Below are positions 59,838 through 64,000 of a stretch of DNA of 64,000 bases, in pieces. Made by a program: the position numbers and the translations under genes. Positions within the stretch are counted from its first letter, which is position 1. Each line of letters starts with the position of its first letter. The notes below the pieces were generated by a model. That model did no database searches. It was not told the origin of the DNA and saw nothing but the letters and a program-made list of their open reading frames with translations. The stretch comes from Priestia megaterium NBRC 15308 = ATCC 14581 (GTDB taxonomy: Bacteria > Bacillota > Bacilli > Bacillales > Bacillaceae_H), in assembly GCF_000832985.1 (NCBI RefSeq), contig NZ_CP009920.1:248001-312000 (forward strand), written 5' to 3'.

Positions 59838-60569
59838 GTGATTATTATAAAAAAGTATTATTTCAATTACAATGATAAAGATGACAAATATTATGTAGAA
59901 AAATCTTATCCTTACAAGAAGAAATCTCGCAAGGCTTCCCTTAACAATAAGAAAGAGCAGCTTCAAGAAGATGCCCCTGAGGAAGCACGCGGCTGGGCTT
60001 ATGGACGTGAAGAAGATAGCTCTGAAGAATCACAAGTTTGGATTTATGAACGCGAAGAAGATTTCTATGAGGAATCACATGATTGGGCTTCTAAATATAA
60101 AGAAGATAAAGGAAAAAAAGGAAGCACGCGGGAGTCAGCATTTAGAGCGCTCAATTTAACGATGCCTCAAAATGTTCCTGCAAATACGTTTGTAAAAGCA
60201 GTTTTCCCAACTGAACAATTTGATTTAGCAAATGAATATAACCCGATTACTTCTACCTTCCGCCCCAAAAAAGATGGCGTATATTCCCTGATTGCTACAA
60301 TTGGATTCTCTCCTAACGACCAAATGCTAGATTATAGAACTCGTATAGAAATACGTGTAAATGGGACAACCGCTATCGCTATCGACAACGATTTCTTTGG
60401 CGGGAACACACCGTTTGTTAATGCGGTATCCGTGTCTACTATTTACAATTTAGAAGCTGGAGATCGCGTTGAAGTTTTTGTTCAAAGCAGCATAGCTGGC
60501 ACAATTGTCACATCCGAAGATGGCTCACATTTTGAAGCAGCGAGATTTCCTTCTCCAACAAATAACTAA
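59838..60569 (+). CDS. Acidic-repeat protein with C1q/BclA-like C-terminal domain
   Basis: About 243 residues. First a Tyr/Lys-rich part (KKYYFNYNDKDDKYYVEK), then three imperfect 15-17-residue acidic repeats (EEARGWAYGREEDSS; EESQVWIYEREEDFY; EESHDWASKYKEDKG), then a beta-sandwich of about 140 residues ('ALNLTMPQNVPANTFVKAVF', 'YSLIATIGFSPND', 'RIEIRVNGTTAIAIDNDF', 'EAGDRVEVFVQSS') resembling the trimeric C1q/TNF-like domain of BclA-type exosporium proteins. The start is unsure: GGGTGA points to an ATA at 59847, with GTG at 59838, ATG at 59802 and TTG at 59772 as canonical options. Spore-surface location is inferred. Confidence 0.75.
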   Translation: MIIIKKYYFNYNDKDDKYYVEKSYPYKKKSRKASLNNKKEQLQEDAPEEARGWAYGREEDSSEESQVWIYEREEDFYEESHDWASKYKEDKGKKGSTRESAFRALNLTMPQNVPANTFVKAVFPTEQFDLANEYNPITSTFRPKKDGVYSLIATIGFSPNDQMLDYRTRIEIRVNGTTAIAIDNDFFGGNTPFVNAVSVSTIYNLEAGDRVEVFVQSSIAGTIVTSEDGSHFEAARFPSPTNN

Positions 60570-60593
60570 CACTAGCTTTTAGCCAAAAGCATC

Positions 60594-60638
60594 AATCCCC
60601 TCTTTTTAGATCGCTTCATTTTTCTAAAGGAGGGGATT
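60594..60638 (+). terminator. Intrinsic terminator
   Basis: ATCCCCTC-TTTTAGA / TCTAAA-GAGGGGAT hairpin. Confidence 0.7.
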
Positions 60639-60769
60639 TATATAAACATTAGTGGTCTAAAGGTCCGCAGAAACTTTTTAAGCGTTCGTATGTACATAAT
60701 TCTTTAGTAGATTTATAGCATTAATCCAATGTATAAAATCATGTACTTCTATGTAGTCTGCTGCCTCAC

Positions 60770-61378
60770 TCACGCTTGCTTCGCTAACTTTTCCGTTACG
60801 CTGCCAAGCTCTTCAACTAACCCACTTAAAAATTCCGCCGTCTGGCCAATGATCTGCAGCGATTGCAGCTGACGCACGGAAGCAGAAGAAATGCCTCTGC
60901 TGCTTGCAGCCGATTGATTAGCAAAAGCAGTCATATCGCTGACGGCATGGAGCACCTGCGTAGATCCGGCTGCTATTTGCTGAGCGGAAGCAGCCGTTTG
61001 CTGAATTTGCTCGTGAACGTAGGCAGATGCGTCGGCGATTCGATTAAAAACATCTTCCGCTTCGTTGGCTAGTAAAATACCGTTTTTCACATCGGCTGTT
61101 CCTGATTGAATGAATGCTACGGCTTGAGACGTTTCTTGCTGAATATGCTGAATGAGCCTTGCTACTTGTTCGGCTGACTGATTGGATTGTTCAGCAAGTT
61201 TGCGAACTTCCGCTGCTACGACCGCAAAACCTTTACCATGTTCGCCTGCGCGCACTGCTTCAATTGCAGCATTTAGCGCCAGTAGATTTGTTTGTGCGGC
61301 AATGCCTGAAATCACACTCATAATATCGTTGATTTCCGCAGAACGTTCTTTTAACTGATGAATAACGCTAGCTGCATG
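60770..61378 (-). pseudogene. C-terminal fragment of a methyl-accepting chemotaxis protein
   Basis: About 202 codons of the cytoplasmic signalling domain: [19 protein letters not shown], the hairpin tip [20 protein letters not shown] with [20 protein letters not shown], and the returning helix ending '[11 protein letters not shown]'. An in-frame TAG at 61379-61381 and the lack of any start, membrane or sensor region upstream show the 5' part is gone. The tip has V for the usual A in NAAIEAARAGE. It lies next to dispersed repeat D, perhaps the site of rearrangement. Confidence 0.85.
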
Positions 61379-61465
61379 CTAAACAGAAATGTACAAACAG
61401 TAGTTCTTTTGTATCATTACCTACCCTCCTTCACAAGAAGGGTAAACATGGTGAACAAAATTAAA

Positions 61466-61710
61466 AGAGATTGAGGCATAACTAAATCCATCCAATCTAA
61501 AAACGAACAAATGGGATAAAGCTGCTAGTATGAATCACTTGTTCCAACGCTGTTAATTTTTTTGCTGGCGGCCGATAAGCCTTGCCCTCCATTCAGCACT
61601 TAGAAGCCCCTGCATATATGAAACCTACCTTCATCAAAACAATAAAAAAATCCGAACGCGTTTGATTCTCTATCAAGAATCAAACGCGTTCGGATCTTCC
61701 TTCAACTAAG
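61466..61710. repeat. Dispersed repeat, copy D (core deleted)
   Basis: The left part (CAATCTAAAA, GCTAGTAT, TCACTTG, CGCTGTT) and right part (CACTTAGAAGC, ATGAAACCTACCTTCATC) match copy A, but the GC-rich core is absent. The right end is a 20-bp perfect hairpin (61648-61694) with the core CCGAACGCGTTTGATTCT. It lies just downstream of the VanY-like gene and can end its transcript. Confidence 0.7.
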
Positions 61711-61738
61711 CTGCTTTTATTCTAGCTTCTTTTTTAAA

Positions 61739-63073
61739 CTACTTAATTCCGTAATATTCTTCAAGCGTAATGCCTTTACTTTTAATCGCCTGCGCCACTG
61801 GTTTGCCTACATATCGCAAATGCCACGGTTCATATTTATAGCCCGTTACCGCATCTTTTCCTTTTGGATAACGAATAATAAATCCGTATTCTGCTGCGTG
61901 GGAATCGAGCCAAGTTGCTTCTTTAGTTCCGCCAAAGCAGTCTTGAGCAGCACATGTGCCGTCTCCTTTTGTTACATCAATTCCAAGACCCGTTTCATGT
62001 TCACTCGTGCCTGGCAATGCGCTATAAGTTGCCGCTTTATCATAACCGTCTCTTTGAACATACGAACTAAAAAGCGCGCTTTGCGTTGCATGTGAACGGT
62101 AAGCTGATACGCCAAGAAGCGTAATGCCTTGTTTTTTCGCACCCGCAAACAACTGTTCAATAGCAGCGGCTGCTTCACTTCGCATTTTTTTCTTTTCCGT
62201 TTGTTCTTTGAATGTAAATGGAATCGTTGTATATACTAAATCTTTCGGAACGTAGTTTTCCGGAAGCTTGTTTTGTTTATTCACAACAACTTGGATGCTT
62301 TCAGGGTTCGAAACCACTTTCATGCCAGCTAATGCTCGTACGTATTGACCGCTTACATAGCCAACCTTACCTTGATACGTAATTTTCAGCCAGCCGTTTG
62401 CTGCTTTAGCCGTCACGTCGAGCTGTGTGCCGGCTTTAAGTGTTGCCATGACAGCACCAGATGTTGAAGCAGTTGTTCGAACATTTAAATTCGCTGTCGC
62501 CACATAGACAGAAGCTGCCGGAGTAGGAGCTGGAGCCGGTTCAGAAGAACTCGTTGATTCCTTTACATACTGCGTGCTCACATAGCCCGTTTTGCCTTGA
62601 TAGCTTACTTTTAGCCAGCCGTTCGCTGCTTGTTCTGTCGACGTTAGCTGCATGCCTTGTTTGACCGTTACAACAATCGCGCTTGACGTCGAGGGACCGC
62701 TTCGAATATTTAAATTTGCCGTTGTTACATAGGTTTTGGTCGTTGAACTCGCTGACTTTTTAACATACTCACTGCTTACGTAACCCGTTTTGCCTTGATA
62801 GCTTACCTTCAGCCAGCCGCTTGCTGCTTGTCCAACTACCGTTAGCTGCGTGCCTTGTTTGACCGTTGCAATAATCGCGTTGGACGTCGATGGGCCGCTT
62901 CGAATATTTAAATTCGCCGTTGTTGTATATGTTTCCGCCGCTGCGCTTGCGACAGTTGACTCACCCGTAAAATGTAAAGAATGAAGACCTAGAGTTCCTG
63001 CCCCTACAAGGGTAAAAGCAAGACCTGTTACCGCTAATTTTTTGTAAAATCTTTGTTTGTTCACTTCTGTCAT
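61739..63073 (-). CDS. SH3b-repeat D-alanyl-D-alanine carboxypeptidase, VanY/M15B
   Basis: A 444-residue secreted peptidoglycan enzyme. Signal peptide at 1-45 (KKLAVTGLAFTLVGAGTLGL ... ASAAA), three bacterial SH3b domains at about 46-105, 113-172 and 186-246, each starting T-A-N-L-N-(I/V)-R and ending W-L-K-(V/I)-x-Y-Q-G-K-x-G-Y-V-S, then an M15B peptidase: SAYRSHATQ, SEHETGLGIDVTKGDG (Zn His and Asp) and EPWHLRYVG (Glu and Zn His). The SH3b part binds the wall; the peptidase trims D-Ala. GAGGTATAAAA before the ATG. Confidence 0.93.
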   Translation of the reverse strand: MTEVNKQRFYKKLAVTGLAFTLVGAGTLGLHSLHFTGESTVASAAAETYTTTANLNIRSGPSTSNAIIATVKQGTQLTVVGQAASGWLKVSYQGKTGYVSSEYVKKSASSTTKTYVTTANLNIRSGPSTSSAIVVTVKQGMQLTSTEQAANGWLKVSYQGKTGYVSTQYVKESTSSSEPAPAPTPAASVYVATANLNVRTTASTSGAVMATLKAGTQLDVTAKAANGWLKITYQGKVGYVSGQYVRALAGMKVVSNPESIQVVVNKQNKLPENYVPKDLVYTTIPFTFKEQTEKKKMRSEAAAAIEQLFAGAKKQGITLLGVSAYRSHATQSALFSSYVQRDGYDKAATYSALPGTSEHETGLGIDVTKGDGTCAAQDCFGGTKEATWLDSHAAEYGFIIRYPKGKDAVTGYKYEPWHLRYVGKPVAQAIKSKGITLEEYYGIK

Positions 63074-63419
63074 TTTTATACCTCATTTGCAAAATATAAT
63101 AGAAATATATGCTGCTAGTTTAATAGGTTAAGTGAAAACAGGATCCGATGTTTAAGCTCAACCTTAAACTAGCTACATTAAATAAAATCATTTGACGTCT
63201 AGAGGCTCTATACATTTGTTCGTTCCAGCTAGCACGTATCTTTAGAATACCGGATAATCGTGTCAAAAGTATATCAAAATATTTCAAACTTGTTTCCAAA
63301 CTGATACATTTTCAACAAAAATAGAATAATAGAGCAGAAACAGCAAAAAAACCCTTACGTTTACTCTCAACTGCTTAGGGTAGAAAATAACTAAAAACAA
63401 AGATTGAGATGGTGATAAA
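63074..63419. other. Intergenic region between divergent genes
   Basis: Contains the promoters of the VanY-like gene (-) and the AGE-family gene (+). I see no additional gene. Confidence 0.5.
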
Positions 63420-64000
63420 ATGAACACGGCAACCGATTTTTCCTTAACTGCGTTTCGAGAACCTCACACATTAAAACAGCATATTTTTGATACGCTTCAT
63501 TTCTACTACCCCGCTTGTATTGACAAAAAAAACGGCGGATATATCCATGAATACTACGACGACGGTACCGTCAACAACACGCATTCAAAGCACTTGGTAA
63601 GTACGGCGCGCTTTATTTATATCTTCAGTGTAGGGGCTCTTTTAGACGGACCGGATTGGTGCAAAGAAGCAGCTCAGCACGGCATTCGTTTTCTACAAAA
63701 CAACCATTATGATAGAAAGCACGGCGGGTATTTTTTTGAAGTAGCCGATGACGGAGAAGTAAAAGATGATTCGAAACAAGCATATGGCCACGCTTTTGCT
63801 CTTTTAGCTTCTTCCATCGCGTATCAAGCCGGCATTTCAGAAGCAAAAGAAACAATTGAACAGGTATATGACGTGATGGAAAAGCACTTTTGGGAAGATG
63901 CGCACGGCTTTTACCGAGACGAATGGGACGCTTCTTGGTCAGCTGCTTCTTTCTATCGCGGCCAAAACGCAAATATGCACATGTGTGAAGCGATGCTTTC
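63420..64000 (+). CDS. AGE-family epimerase/isomerase (5' part)
   Basis: N-acylglucosamine 2-epimerase-superfamily protein, cut by the window end; 193 residues are visible. It starts MNTATDFSLTAFREPHTLKQ; 'SKHLVSTARFIYIFSVGALL', 'RFLQNNHYDRKHGGYFFEV', 'DSKQAYGHAFALLASSIAYQ' and 'NANMHMCEAML' are typical (alpha/alpha)6-barrel motifs, with the R in STARF and H in YGHAF as likely catalytic residues. Members isomerise sugars such as N-acyl-hexosamines or mannose/fructose. GGTGATAAA is the binding site before the ATG. Divergent from the VanY-like gene. Confidence 0.88.
   Translation, partial: MNTATDFSLTAFREPHTLKQHIFDTLHFYYPACIDKKNGGYIHEYYDDGTVNNTHSKHLVSTARFIYIFSVGALLDGPDWCKEAAQHGIRFLQNNHYDRKHGGYFFEVADDGEVKDDSKQAYGHAFALLASSIAYQAGISEAKETIEQVYDVMEKHFWEDAHGFYRDEWDASWSAASFYRGQNANMHMCEAML

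Overview
The window looks like a chromosomal segment of Priestia (Bacillus) megaterium. The strongest evidence is a 297-residue tyrosinase whose copper ligands and gate residues fall exactly where they do in the structurally studied B. megaterium enzyme. A class III fructose-1,6-bisphosphatase close to that of B. subtilis, Spo0E-, RsbR-, YitT- and cold-shock-type genes, low GC, AGGAGG-type ribosome binding sites and frequent TTG starts all agree. I see no tRNA, rRNA, prophage, CRISPR array or intact insertion sequence.

Layout. 1-9 kb: acetyltransferase end, tyrosinase, a Tyr/His-rich YjcZ-like protein, a ring-cleaving dioxygenase behind an MhqR-like operator, a PaiB-type flavin protein, small membrane proteins, a hydrolase and an ECF-transporter S component. 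9-19 kb: DUF1456 and YgjP-type genes, fbp with a possible attenuator upstream, YitT, two CspB-type cold-shock genes with matching leaders, a proline/betaine-type MFS carrier, a decayed gene and a threonine synthase. 19-28 kb: an autoregulated MarR/MFS efflux pair, an SDR, a dispersed repeat, a broken CPBP protease with an XRE regulator, CcdC, a phosphotriesterase-family enzyme and a SulP carrier. 28-38 kb: a degenerate strip of small membrane or lipoprotein genes and pseudogenes, then a gamma-class carbonic anhydrase, a HAD gene broken by one stop codon, cupin and erythromycin-esterase-family genes.

38-46 kb carries two envelope-response modules: an ABC transporter (ATPase plus two permeases) in one operon with an OmpR/EnvZ-type pair, and an ECF sigma factor with a membrane partner and its own ECF-type promoter. 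46-54 kb has a DUF2975-DUF2975-XRE operon, a LysR/SDR divergent pair, a nucleotidyltransferase and an AdhR regulon: three matching 19-bp-spacer MerR promoters in front of adhA, adhR and an HPr/Crh-like gene that lacks the catalytic histidine. 54-64 kb has a Spo0E gene, a Tyr-rich cupin, an actin-like ParM-family ATPase in operon with an internally duplicated coiled-coil protein, an RsbR paralogue, a divergent cold-shock protein, an acidic-repeat protein with a C1q/BclA-like C-terminus, a chemoreceptor fragment, an SH3b-VanY peptidase and the start of an AGE-family epimerase.

The best candidates for undescribed biology are the chromosomal actin-like operon, the His15-less HPr paralogue under an aldehyde-stress promoter, the tyrosinase/Tyr-rich protein neighbourhood and the small genes with good ribosome binding sites but ATT or ATA at the start position. 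All functional assignments come from reading motifs and recalling families; no database search was run.
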